A stretch of 8,555 bases of DNA. Origin: Chitinophagaceae bacterium UBA2793 (GTDB taxonomy: Bacteria; Bacteroidota; Bacteroidia; Chitinophagales; Chitinophagaceae). The notes below the pieces were generated by a model, which was given only the letters and a program-made list of their open reading frames with translations, searched no databases and had not been told where the DNA came from. The translations under genes were made by a program, and so were the position numbers. The stretch spans positions 49,985 through 58,539 of the forward strand of contig DEHT01000108.1 of NCBI GenBank assembly GCA_002352045.1, read 5' to 3'. Within the stretch, counting starts at the first letter, position 1; each line of letters begins with the position of its first letter. Shown here piece after piece: positions 1-7,024 of this stretch.

Positions 1-30
1 GAAAAAACCAGAAACGAAAAAACAAGAAAC
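1..30. repeat. 15-bp tandem repeat, two copies, cut by window edge
   Basis: Positions 1-15 (GAAAAAACCAGAAAC) and 16-30 (GAAAAAACAAGAAAC) are tandem copies that differ at one base. A third copy starts as GAA at 31 and then decays. The array lies just downstream of the stop codon (35-37) of the last gene, so it is in the 3' flank of that gene. It may extend left beyond the window. No function can be assigned; it is not a hairpin and does not look like a terminator. Confidence 0.8.
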
Positions 31-34
31 GAAT

Positions 35-3000
35 CTATCGAATCAAAACAACATACCCTTTTTTCTTTCTAAACTTTCCTGTAAAACTCACGCCTGCTGC
101 TTCCCATACAAAGGTTGCGGTGTCTTGTGGCTTGCCTTTAAAGATACCGTTCCAGCCATCGTTAACCCTGGTAGTATAAAAAACCATTTCGCCAAACCGA
201 TTATAAACTTTAAAATAGGCCAACGATTTCATACCAATTAAAATAGGTTTAAAAATATCGTTCAATCCATCGCCATTGGGAGTAAACGCTGTAGGAACAT
301 ACATATCATCTTCTACTCTAAAAACAAATACGTTAATACTATCGGTACCTATACAACCATTATCATCCACACCGGTAAGAATATAGCGTATAGTATCTTG
401 AGGGTTAGATATTGGGTTCGCAATATTTGGATTGCTCAACCAGGTACCCGGCGACCAGGTATAGTGCACCGCTCCACTTGCATTCAGTTGTAAGGGTTGG
501 GTAAATACAATCATGGTATCTGTTGGTCCCGCATTTACATTGAGCAATGGAATTACTACCACATTTACTGTGTCTTTAATTGCCAGCGGACATCCCAGGG
601 TATCCCTTACCGTTACAATGTATTGCATGGTTCGGGAGGGTTGTATCACCAATGGATTGGCAATATTGGTATTGCTTAAAAAAATTGCAGGGCTCCAATT
701 GTAAATACTGCCACCACCGGCAGCAAGTTGTGTATCAAAACCCAGGCAAATGGTAGTATCTCTTCCTGCATTGGCAGCAGGCTGAGGCACTACTTTTACC
801 GTAACGGAAGATTGTGCACTGCATTTACCAATATAGCCGGTTAAAGTATAGGTAGTAGTGGTAGTAGGCGAAGCAACAGGGTTTAAGATACTCGTATCAC
901 TCAGTGAAGGAGCTATACCCCAACTGTAGCTCAATCCATCACCTACGCCATTGAGTAACGCAGAATGCCCCTGGCAAATAGTGGTATCGGGGCCGGCATT
1001 TAATGTAACCTGTGGCTTTACATCCACAAAAACAGAATCGTTTGAAAAGCAGCCATGCATATCCGTTAGTTGTACATAATATTTAGTGGGTACATCAGGG
1101 CTTACCAATGGCGAAGGTGTAGTAGTATTATTAATCATGAAATTGGGTGTCCATACAATATTACCCATAGGGCCAGTTACATTTAATTGCAAAGTGTCAA
1201 TAGTGCAAATCAAAGTATCGTTGGTTAATTGGATGATAGGTTTTGACCGAACAGTAACTGTAATGGTATCGTTTCTTGTTTTACTGCAACCATTCACACC
1301 TACAGAAACAATATAGTTAGTTGTGCCGGTAGGGCTTGCAACCGGGTTGGCAATATTGGTAGCACTCAATCCTGCAGCAGGCGACCAACTATAAGTGGTC
1401 CCTCCACTTGCAGATAATTGTATAGCCGATTGCGTAGTACAAAATGAAGTGTCGGGCCCTGCATTGGGTATGGCCAATGGCGTTACAGGAACTACCACAG
1501 AAGTGTTTGCCACACAATGCGTACCCCAAAAAGTTTGTAAGGTATAAGTAGTGGTTGTTAAAGGCGAAGCCAATGTAACTTGTGCGGTGGGGTTGGCAAC
1601 ATTTACCGCAGGGCTCCATTGCCATCGTAGGTTATTGGTTTTATTGCTGTTGCCCGAAAGCGTAAGCGTATCTTCTTCACAAATGGCAGCAGGATTGGCG
1701 GTGATGGCATTGCTTACATCATTTACCGGATTTAGATTCACTGTATCTCTGCTAATACATCCCTGGTCTTCTAAGGCTACAATGTATTGTGTTGGCCCGG
1801 TTGGGAATACGGTTGGTGTGGCTGTATTAGCCCCAATAATATTGGTATTGGGCAACCAGGTAAAATTTCCGGTGCCCGTTGCCGTTAGTTGCAAACTATC
1901 GAGGCTACAGTAAGTAGTATCGAGTGATAATATATTGAGAACCGGTAAAGGGAGTATAGTAATTGTATGTCGGATGCTGTCTCTGCAACCCAGGCTGTTT
2001 CCCGAAATGAGTAAAACATCATAGGTGCCAGGCGAAGCATAAGTAAACAAGGGATTTTGCAAATTGCTTGTATCGCTAAGGGTTGAAGTAATTCCAAAGT
2101 CCCAATGCCAGTAATTTACAGTGCCAAAATTAGTTCTTGTGGTATCGTTGAACTGAATAGGTTGTCCTATACAGTAAGGTGCCGTTGATGCAAATCCGGG
2201 AAAGAAGCCTGGGTACACACTTACTTGTTGTTCAGTAGAGTCTATACAAGGTAGTCCATTGTTTACAATTAATTTTACGGTATAAATTCCGGCTGCACTA
2301 AAAGTGTGAGTAGGAAATTGTAAAAACGAAGTATCATTTGAACCTGTGGAAGGATCTCCGAAAATCCAAAGCCAGTTTTGTATTGCGGGTCCGTCTGTTT
2401 GATTAAAGAATGAAAGTGTAAGGTTGCCGCATGTTAAAAAAGTAGGATCCATTGTAGCCACTACCGGATTGCAAGGAGTAGATTTTATGTGCAGCGATTT
2501 TCGGCTTTCGGCAAATGCTACCCCATTTCTATATTCTCTTACACAAATAGTAACCACATACTCGCCAGCATTGGGAGCAATACCACTTACAACGCCTGTA
2601 ACCGGATTGATGCTAACTCCGGCACCCATTGGTTGGCTACCAGAAAAAGGTGCCTGGTAAGGAATGCTATTATAAGGCGGAGTGCTTGCCGGAGATGGTA
2701 TGGGCAAAGCTTGAGAACCTCCATTATAGGCATTACAAAAAGAATAGGAAACTGAGTCCGCATCGCTTGCCGAAAAATCTATGGAGAAAAAGTTGTTGGC
2801 ACATACAATAGCAGTATCATTAAATGAAAATATCGGGCTATTGTTGATATGTGCATTTGCAATGGTTTGATTAAAGCCCGGAATATTTATGGTATAGGTT
2901 TCTCCCACAGTATTTGATGGAGCCACTATATTGGCTATGCCATTGATTCTACAGCAGCGTTGTTTCGAAATAATATATCCAACAGGTGAGGGTGCTAATT

Positions 3001-3358
3001 CTACAATAGTTTCGTACCTAATTACTCTATAACAGATGGATGGTGGGTTGGAGATGCAAGGATAGCAGGTGCTGGTAAAACAGTTGCTGATATTGTTATC
3101 GGTTAACACAGTAGCCGATACATCTTCTACAAAACTATATGGTGCAGCACCATTAAAAATGGAAAAAACAAAAGTGTTTTCAAATACAGTAGAGTTGCAG
3201 TCCATATAAAAATTAAGGCCAACTCTATATCGAATTTTAGTGGGGTCAATGATGCCTGCACCCAGGTGTTCGTAATACATCCAACCACCTTTTGTATGTG
3301 TAGCTTCGCTACTTAAAAAAGAAATGGTAAGAATGTAGCAAAGTAAAATTTTTCTCAT
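35..3358 (-). CDS. secreted PKD/Ig-like repeat protein with T9SS type B C-terminal sorting domain (long paralogue)
   Basis: This is a large extracellular protein of 1107 residues, predicted to cross the inner membrane by Sec and the outer membrane by T9SS. Residues 1-19 are a signal peptide (MRK, hydrophobic core, SSEA cleavage end). Residues 20-296 are an N-terminal domain with a CCRI motif at about 135-138 and a He_PIG-like stretch near 250-282 (INPVTGVVSGIAP). Two PKD-like domains follow at about 297-382 and 383-470 (WHWDFG in the second; the first has WIFGDP). Seven Ig-like modules of about 78 residues then run from 471 to 1016, most with a DTTIC-like start and a GC near the end. The type B sorting domain fills about 1020-1107 (VPTAFTPNGDGLND, VYNRFGEMVF, end VVLIR). 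An in-frame ATG 54 bases upstream falls inside a hairpin, and the signal peptide begins at the chosen ATG, so 3358 is preferred. No Shine-Dalgarno sequence is seen. The gene is a tandem paralogue of the one at 3483-6086. Adhesin, matrix or surface-layer roles are possible; the ligand is unknown. Confidence 0.93.
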   Translation of the reverse strand: MRKILLCYILTISFLSSEATHTKGGWMYYEHLGAGIIDPTKIRYRVGLNFYMDCNSTVFENTFVFSIFNGAAPYSFVEDVSATVLTDNNISNCFTSTCYPCISNPPSICYRVIRYETIVELAPSPVGYIISKQRCCRINGIANIVAPSNTVGETYTINIPGFNQTIANAHINNSPIFSFNDTAIVCANNFFSIDFSASDADSVSYSFCNAYNGGSQALPIPSPASTPPYNSIPYQAPFSGSQPMGAGVSINPVTGVVSGIAPNAGEYVVTICVREYRNGVAFAESRKSLHIKSTPCNPVVATMDPTFLTCGNLTLSFFNQTDGPAIQNWLWIFGDPSTGSNDTSFLQFPTHTFSAAGIYTVKLIVNNGLPCIDSTEQQVSVYPGFFPGFASTAPYCIGQPIQFNDTTRTNFGTVNYWHWDFGITSTLSDTSNLQNPLFTYASPGTYDVLLISGNSLGCRDSIRHTITILPLPVLNILSLDTTYCSLDSLQLTATGTGNFTWLPNTNIIGANTATPTVFPTGPTQYIVALEDQGCISRDTVNLNPVNDVSNAITANPAAICEEDTLTLSGNSNKTNNLRWQWSPAVNVANPTAQVTLASPLTTTTYTLQTFWGTHCVANTSVVVPVTPLAIPNAGPDTSFCTTQSAIQLSASGGTTYSWSPAAGLSATNIANPVASPTGTTNYIVSVGVNGCSKTRNDTITVTVRSKPIIQLTNDTLICTIDTLQLNVTGPMGNIVWTPNFMINNTTTPSPLVSPDVPTKYYVQLTDMHGCFSNDSVFVDVKPQVTLNAGPDTTICQGHSALLNGVGDGLSYSWGIAPSLSDTSILNPVASPTTTTTYTLTGYIGKCSAQSSVTVKVVPQPAANAGRDTTICLGFDTQLAAGGGSIYNWSPAIFLSNTNIANPLVIQPSRTMQYIVTVRDTLGCPLAIKDTVNVVVIPLLNVNAGPTDTMIVFTQPLQLNASGAVHYTWSPGTWLSNPNIANPISNPQDTIRYILTGVDDNGCIGTDSINVFVFRVEDDMYVPTAFTPNGDGLNDIFKPILIGMKSLAYFKVYNRFGEMVFYTTRVNDGWNGIFKGKPQDTATFVWEAAGVSFTGKFRKKKGYVVLIR
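311..1948 (-). repeat. array of seven Ig-like protein modules (long paralogue)
   Basis: This is a coding repeat. The modules read on the minus strand are about 1948-1715, 1714-1472, 1471-1238, 1237-1010, 1009-782, 781-545 and 544-311. The shared pattern is NAG.DTTIC, then a QL strand, Y.WSP, a NIANP-like turn, Y.V strand, GC and a closing DSV.V strand. The last module lacks the first Cys. The last four modules match the four modules of the neighbouring paralogue one to one; the first three have no counterpart there. Borders are approximate because they were set by eye. Confidence 0.8.
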
Positions 3359-3396
3359 TGTTACTGCAGCAATTGGCGAACAATAAAAATAAGCAA

Positions 3397-3427
3397 AAAG
3401 CCCGATGAACATTGTTCTGCGGGCTTT
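3397..3427 (-). terminator. rho-independent terminator-like hairpin between the paralogues
   Basis: AAAGCCCG (3397-3404) and CGGGCTTT (3420-3427) form a perfect 8-bp outer stem. Inside it GAACA and TGTTC form a second 5-bp stem around a single base. On the minus strand the stem runs into TTTTT (3399-3395), then a further T-rich stretch. This fits a terminator for the gene ending at 3483. It sits 38 nt before the start codon of the next gene, so it could also act as a leader attenuator. The symmetric arms could fold on either strand, but only the minus strand has a good T tract. Confidence 0.75.
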
Positions 3428-3482
3428 AATAATTTAACCGGAGTTGAAAACCTGGCTAACAGTAAATAGTTATGTGCAACTG

Positions 3483-6086
3483 CTACCGTATCAATATCAC
3501 TGTTCCCTTTCTCTTTATCTTTTTACCCAAATAAGTTACCCCTTCTGCTTCCCAAACATAAGTGCCGGTAGCCTGTGCAGCGCCTTTAAAACTGCCATCC
3601 CAGCCGTGGCCATTGGTTTGTGTGGTAGAGAACATTAGCTGCCCCCAGCGGTTGTAAACTCTAAATTTGTCCAGCGATTTCATGCCAATAACTATTGGTC
3701 GGAATACATCGTTCAATCCATCATTATCGGGGCTGAATGCAGTGGGTACCAATAAATCGGGATCAATTTTAAAAACTTTTACATTGATTGTATCGGTATC
3801 AAAACAACCCTGGTCATTACTTGCCCTTACCACATATTGAATGCTTTCCTGTGGTAAAGAAACCGGGTTGAATATTGTTGGATTGTTGAGCCAGGTTACA
3901 GGTGACCATACATAATGAACACTTCCGGTTGCTACTAACTGTACCGGTTGACCGAGCACAACATTGGTATCGGCAGGGCCTGCATCGGCTACTATTTTTG
4001 CTACATGCAACAGCATGGTGTCGTAGGCAGGTTTGGGGCAGCCAAGCACATCTCGTACTTCCAAAATATATTGAACATCCTGCAATGGATTTTGTGCCAA
4101 AGGGTTGGAAATGTTGCTATTAGTAAGAAAAATTCTTGGTGTCCAATTATAAATAGAACCACCGCTACCGGTGAGTTGATAGGAGTCTCCAAAACATATA
4201 GTAGTATCCACACCAGCATTAGCCGCAGGATAAGGCACAGTTCTAACAACCACATCTTCCTGCGAAAAACAATTTCCTATTCTTGCAATTACATGATAAT
4301 TGGTTAGCGGTAACGTTGGTACAGCAGTGGGGCTTTTAAAGGTTGCATTGTTGAGTGTGGCAGCAGGTGTCCATGTAAAGCTTAGTCCATCACTATTGGT
4401 ACGAAGTATTAATGAGTCGGTTAAACAAACCGTAGTATCGGCCATTACACTCAGTGCAACCCTGTCAACCACATTCACCCTTACCGAATCAAATGCGGTG
4501 CAACCAAAATTATCGGCATAGCTAATATAATAAGTGGTGCTTACATCGGGGCTTACACTTGGGTTTGCAATGCCTGTATTATTTATCATATAATTGGGAG
4601 TCCAATTAAATGTGCCAGCATTTAATGTTGTGAAATTTAATTGCAGGGTATCTATATTGCAAATAAGCGTATCGTTGGTGAGTGTGTAAGGTGCTTTGTC
4701 TAAAACTTCTATTTGATGTTCCAATGTATCTACACAGCCTACACTACTGCTTACAATTAAACTTACGGTATATGTACCCGGTGTAGTATAAGCATAAATG
4801 GGGTTTTGGAGTCGGCTGGTATCGTTAAAAAGGGAGTTTACACCAAAGTCCCATTTCCAATTGTTTGCAATACCATAGTTGGCCGTGGTAGCATCGGTAA
4901 ACTGCACAGGAACATTGGCACATACCGGCGACATATTATTGAATGCTGGAAAATAGCCGGGGAAAACTCTAAGTTGTGCAGTAGTAGAATCGCCGCATTG
5001 GTCGCCACGGTTCACTACTAACTTTAATGTATAAACGCCGGCAGTTGTATAGGTATGCGTTGGATTTTGATCGGTGGATGAATTACCATCGCCAAAATCC
5101 CAAAAATAAGTTTGGTTGAGCGGTGAATTATTAAGGTTAGTAAAATTAAAAGTAAATCCATCGCAACTAATATAGCTGGGATTGAGTTGAGCACCTGCAA
5201 GGTCGCAGGGTGCAACTGTTACAATAAAATCTTTACGATGCGTGGCACGGTATTGCCGGGTGGTTCTATCATAAGAATCTACACAAACCGAAACCACATA
5301 CCTTCCGGCTTGTGGCGCAATACCCGATATAATTCCGGTTTGGGGATTAATGAATGCCTGTGCCCCCAATGGAGATGAGCCGGTGAAACCACCAATATAA
5401 CTAATGGTAGAATAGGGCGGGCCGGCAGGTGTGCTATATGATGCATCTGTAGCAGCACCTCCGTCATAAGCTCCACAAAATCTATAAACAAGACTATCAT
5501 TATCTGTATCAAAGGCACTAAAATCAAGAGTGAAAGGCCGATTGTAGCAAATAACAGAAATGCTTTTGGCAAAAGCGGCACTATTATCATCTGCGTTTAC
5601 TCCTACAGTATTGCTTCCGGGAATTTGTGTAGCATAAGTAGCACCGGTACTATTGGGAGTATTAGAAATACCGTCAATACGGCAACAGGTTTGATAAGCG
5701 ATGGTATATCCGGCAGCATTCACCGGAAGCGTAACAGAGAAAGTGTAATACCCAACGGTATAAGACAACGACGGCGGGTTGGTAATACAATTGGGCAATG
5801 GTGCTAATGGAACATTTTCGATGGAGCTCACACTTATTGATCTGTTCGATTGAACAGATACACCCGTAGCGGTATTAAAAATTCCTACTGCTACGCTGGC
5901 CGGCATTGGAGCAGCTCCTACTGCGTTTTCATCTCTAAAAAGCATTAATGTAATACGATACATGGCAGTGCCCGGTGTGGCTCCCTGTCCCAAATAGGTA
6001 TAAGTTACTTCTCCTCCGGTAACATGTTTGGCTTTTGCTACAAAGAAAAAGCAGAGTAAAAAAGGGAGTATTAAAAATTTTCTCAT
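3483..6086 (-). CDS. secreted PKD/Ig-like repeat protein with T9SS type B C-terminal sorting domain (short paralogue)
   Basis: This 867-residue protein is predicted to be exported by Sec and then T9SS. Residues 1-19 are a signal peptide (MRKFLILPFLL, ending AKA). Residues 20-295 form the same N-terminal domain as in the downstream paralogue, with NCITNPPS at about 99-106, CCRIDGISN at 134-142 and a He_PIG-like INPQTGIISGIAP near 246-258. PKD domains lie at about 296-374 (FWDFGDGNSS) and 375-463 (WKWDFG). Four Ig-like modules span 465-773. The type B sorting domain covers about 779-867 (VPTAFSPDNDGLND, VYNRWGQLMFS, end VILIR). The start ATG at 6086 opens directly into the signal peptide, and no Shine-Dalgarno sequence precedes it. 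The gene starts 53 bp after the alpha/beta hydrolase stop, with an inverted repeat between them. The sorting domain indicates secretion or surface attachment; it does not prove a role in gliding. The binding partner is unknown. Confidence 0.94.
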   Translation of the reverse strand: MRKFLILPFLLCFFFVAKAKHVTGGEVTYTYLGQGATPGTAMYRITLMLFRDENAVGAAPMPASVAVGIFNTATGVSVQSNRSISVSSIENVPLAPLPNCITNPPSLSYTVGYYTFSVTLPVNAAGYTIAYQTCCRIDGISNTPNSTGATYATQIPGSNTVGVNADDNSAAFAKSISVICYNRPFTLDFSAFDTDNDSLVYRFCGAYDGGAATDASYSTPAGPPYSTISYIGGFTGSSPLGAQAFINPQTGIISGIAPQAGRYVVSVCVDSYDRTTRQYRATHRKDFIVTVAPCDLAGAQLNPSYISCDGFTFNFTNLNNSPLNQTYFWDFGDGNSSTDQNPTHTYTTAGVYTLKLVVNRGDQCGDSTTAQLRVFPGYFPAFNNMSPVCANVPVQFTDATTANYGIANNWKWDFGVNSLFNDTSRLQNPIYAYTTPGTYTVSLIVSSSVGCVDTLEHQIEVLDKAPYTLTNDTLICNIDTLQLNFTTLNAGTFNWTPNYMINNTGIANPSVSPDVSTTYYISYADNFGCTAFDSVRVNVVDRVALSVMADTTVCLTDSLILRTNSDGLSFTWTPAATLNNATFKSPTAVPTLPLTNYHVIARIGNCFSQEDVVVRTVPYPAANAGVDTTICFGDSYQLTGSGGSIYNWTPRIFLTNSNISNPLAQNPLQDVQYILEVRDVLGCPKPAYDTMLLHVAKIVADAGPADTNVVLGQPVQLVATGSVHYVWSPVTWLNNPTIFNPVSLPQESIQYVVRASNDQGCFDTDTINVKVFKIDPDLLVPTAFSPDNDGLNDVFRPIVIGMKSLDKFRVYNRWGQLMFSTTQTNGHGWDGSFKGAAQATGTYVWEAEGVTYLGKKIKRKGTVILIR
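3768..4694 (-). repeat. array of four Ig-like protein modules (short paralogue)
   Basis: This is a coding repeat of four modules at residues about 465-541, 542-619, 620-697 and 698-773. Each aligns by eye with modules 4 to 7 of the downstream paralogue: NDTLIC and MINNT in the first, DGLS in the second, GGSIYNW in the third and VHY.WSP..WL in the fourth. The fourth has DTNVV where the others have a Cys, but keeps the later GC. Confidence 0.8.
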
Positions 6087-6102
6087 TGAATGTATTAAAA
6101 CA

Positions 6103-6131
6103 AGACAGCAAATTAAACAAAAATGCTGTCT
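6103..6131 (-). terminator. inverted repeat, possible terminator or leader hairpin
   Basis: AGACAGCA (6103-6110) and TGCTGTCT (6124-6131) are a perfect 8-bp inverted repeat around a 13-base AT-rich spacer. On the minus strand it begins 9 bases after the hydrolase stop codon and is followed by TGTTTTAATA, a mediocre T tract. It ends 16 bases before the start codon of the short paralogue. A terminator for the hydrolase is the simplest reading; a protein-binding operator or leader hairpin is an alternative. Confidence 0.5.
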
Positions 6132-6139
6132 GCTTTCAT

Positions 6140-6946
6140 TTATAATACGTGAACGGATTGCAAAAAATATAATAATGCCGAAAAAGATTTGTCTTTTTCT
6201 TCATACATACCCATGTGAGCGCTGTTTTCCATGATGTTTATGTATGATATTGATGGCAGGTGCGATTGTTGCAAACTGTGTTGAAAGGGTACAGCTTTAT
6301 CGTGCCTGCCCATTATGAACAGTACCGGGAAGGAACATTCTTTTAAAACATGGGTTCTGTCGGTCCGGGCAATCATGGCTTCGTAATATTGTATCAATGC
6401 TTCTCCGGAAAATGTTTTTGCTCTATCTATCAGCAGGTTAATTTCTGCTTTACTTTTTTCTGTGTCGGCAAATAAGCCGGGTATGCTTGTTTTTAAAAAT
6501 GCTAAAGGGCCATTTGTTTTAATAAACTCAATTCCCTTTCTACGGGTTTCTATTTTGGTTGCATCATCGGCATAAGCACTGCTATGAAATAGGCCGAGAC
6601 CGGTTAATTTATTTTTATATTTTTCCGCAAATGCTAAACTAATGTAACCACCCATGCTATGGCCAATTATACAGCAGCTATCTATTTTTTCTTTTTTCAA
6701 AATCTCATGCATCACTTCTGCATAATCACAGATGGATATTTGGTTTCCTTTCAGCATGTCCGATTGGCCACTACCCGGAATATCAGGAACAATTAATGTA
6801 AATTCTTTTGCAAGTTGCGGAACAAATCTATCCCAAATGCGCTTGTCTTCTGCAAAACCATGAATGAGCATTACAGCCGGGCCTTGTCCATATACATTGT
6901 AACAAATGTTGCTTCCGTTGTAAAGAATTTTATTTGCCATTGTCAT
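6140..6946 (-). CDS. alpha/beta hydrolase fold protein
   Basis: This 268-residue cytoplasmic enzyme has no signal peptide. It shows the full alpha/beta hydrolase layout: oxyanion region LIHGF at 27-31, PDIPGSGQSD at 54-63, nucleophile elbow GHSMGG at 95-100 with Ser97, acid in GRHDKAVP with Asp216, and NSAHMG with His244. The length is usual for the single-domain family (esterases, lactonases, MhpC or haloperoxidase-like enzymes). The substrate cannot be told from sequence, so no symbol is given. Translation may start at Met1 (6946) or at Met3 (6940); neither has a Shine-Dalgarno sequence. The gene follows the Lnb-like gene by 68 bp, in the same direction. It may be cotranscribed with it, but the AT-rich repeat between them leaves this open. 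Confidence 0.93.
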   Translation of the reverse strand: MTMANKILYNGSNICYNVYGQGPAVMLIHGFAEDKRIWDRFVPQLAKEFTLIVPDIPGSGQSDMLKGNQISICDYAEVMHEILKKEKIDSCCIIGHSMGGYISLAFAEKYKNKLTGLGLFHSSAYADDATKIETRRKGIEFIKTNGPLAFLKTSIPGLFADTEKSKAEINLLIDRAKTFSGEALIQYYEAMIARTDRTHVLKECSFPVLFIMGRHDKAVPFQHSLQQSHLPSISYINIMENSAHMGMYEEKDKSFSALLYFLQSVHVL

Positions 6947-6954
6947 TGATTTTT

Positions 6955-6971
6955 TTAGATGTAAAATCTAA
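6955..6971. other. small AT-rich hairpin upstream of the hydrolase
   Basis: TTAGAT (6955-6960) and ATCTAA (6966-6971) form a 6-bp inverted repeat around GTAAA. It lies 9 to 25 bases upstream of the hydrolase start. On the minus strand it is followed by A rather than T residues, so it is not a terminator in that direction. In such AT-rich DNA it may be chance. Confidence 0.3.
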
Positions 6972-6992
6972 CAATCGTTTTTCTCATCCTTA

Positions 6993-7024
6993 ATTATACA
7001 TTATACATTATCAATTATACATTA
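6993..7024. repeat. ATTATAC heptamer tandem repeat across a stop codon
   Basis: The units in register are ATTATAC (6993-6999), ATTATAC (7000-7006), ATTATCA (7007-7013), ATTATAC (7014-7020) and a partial ATTA (7021-7024). The array overlaps the stop codon (7015-7017) and last codons of the Lnb-like gene and fills much of the gap before the hydrolase. The 7-bp period matches the repeat at the other end of the same gene, but the unit sequence differs. Confidence 0.75.

Noticed and set aside
1551..1913. 120-codon open frame on the plus strand within the module array
   Set aside because: It is antisense to repeat modules; its Val- and Leu-rich sequence is the mirror of Thr/Asn-rich coding. Other antisense frames in both large genes were dropped for the same reason.
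311..1948. CRISPR-like regular repeats
   Set aside because: The roughly 230-bp period is coding and reflects diverged Ig-like protein modules; there are no identical short repeats separated by unique spacers.
3359..3412. N-terminal extension of the long paralogue from an in-frame ATG at 3412
   Set aside because: The ATG lies inside a terminator-like hairpin, and the extension would bury the MRK signal peptide, which matches the start of the paralogue.
35..6086. A dedicated gliding motility locus
   Set aside because: The type B sorting domain is named for gliding-associated proteins but occurs on many T9SS cargo proteins; no gld, spr or por gene is in the window.
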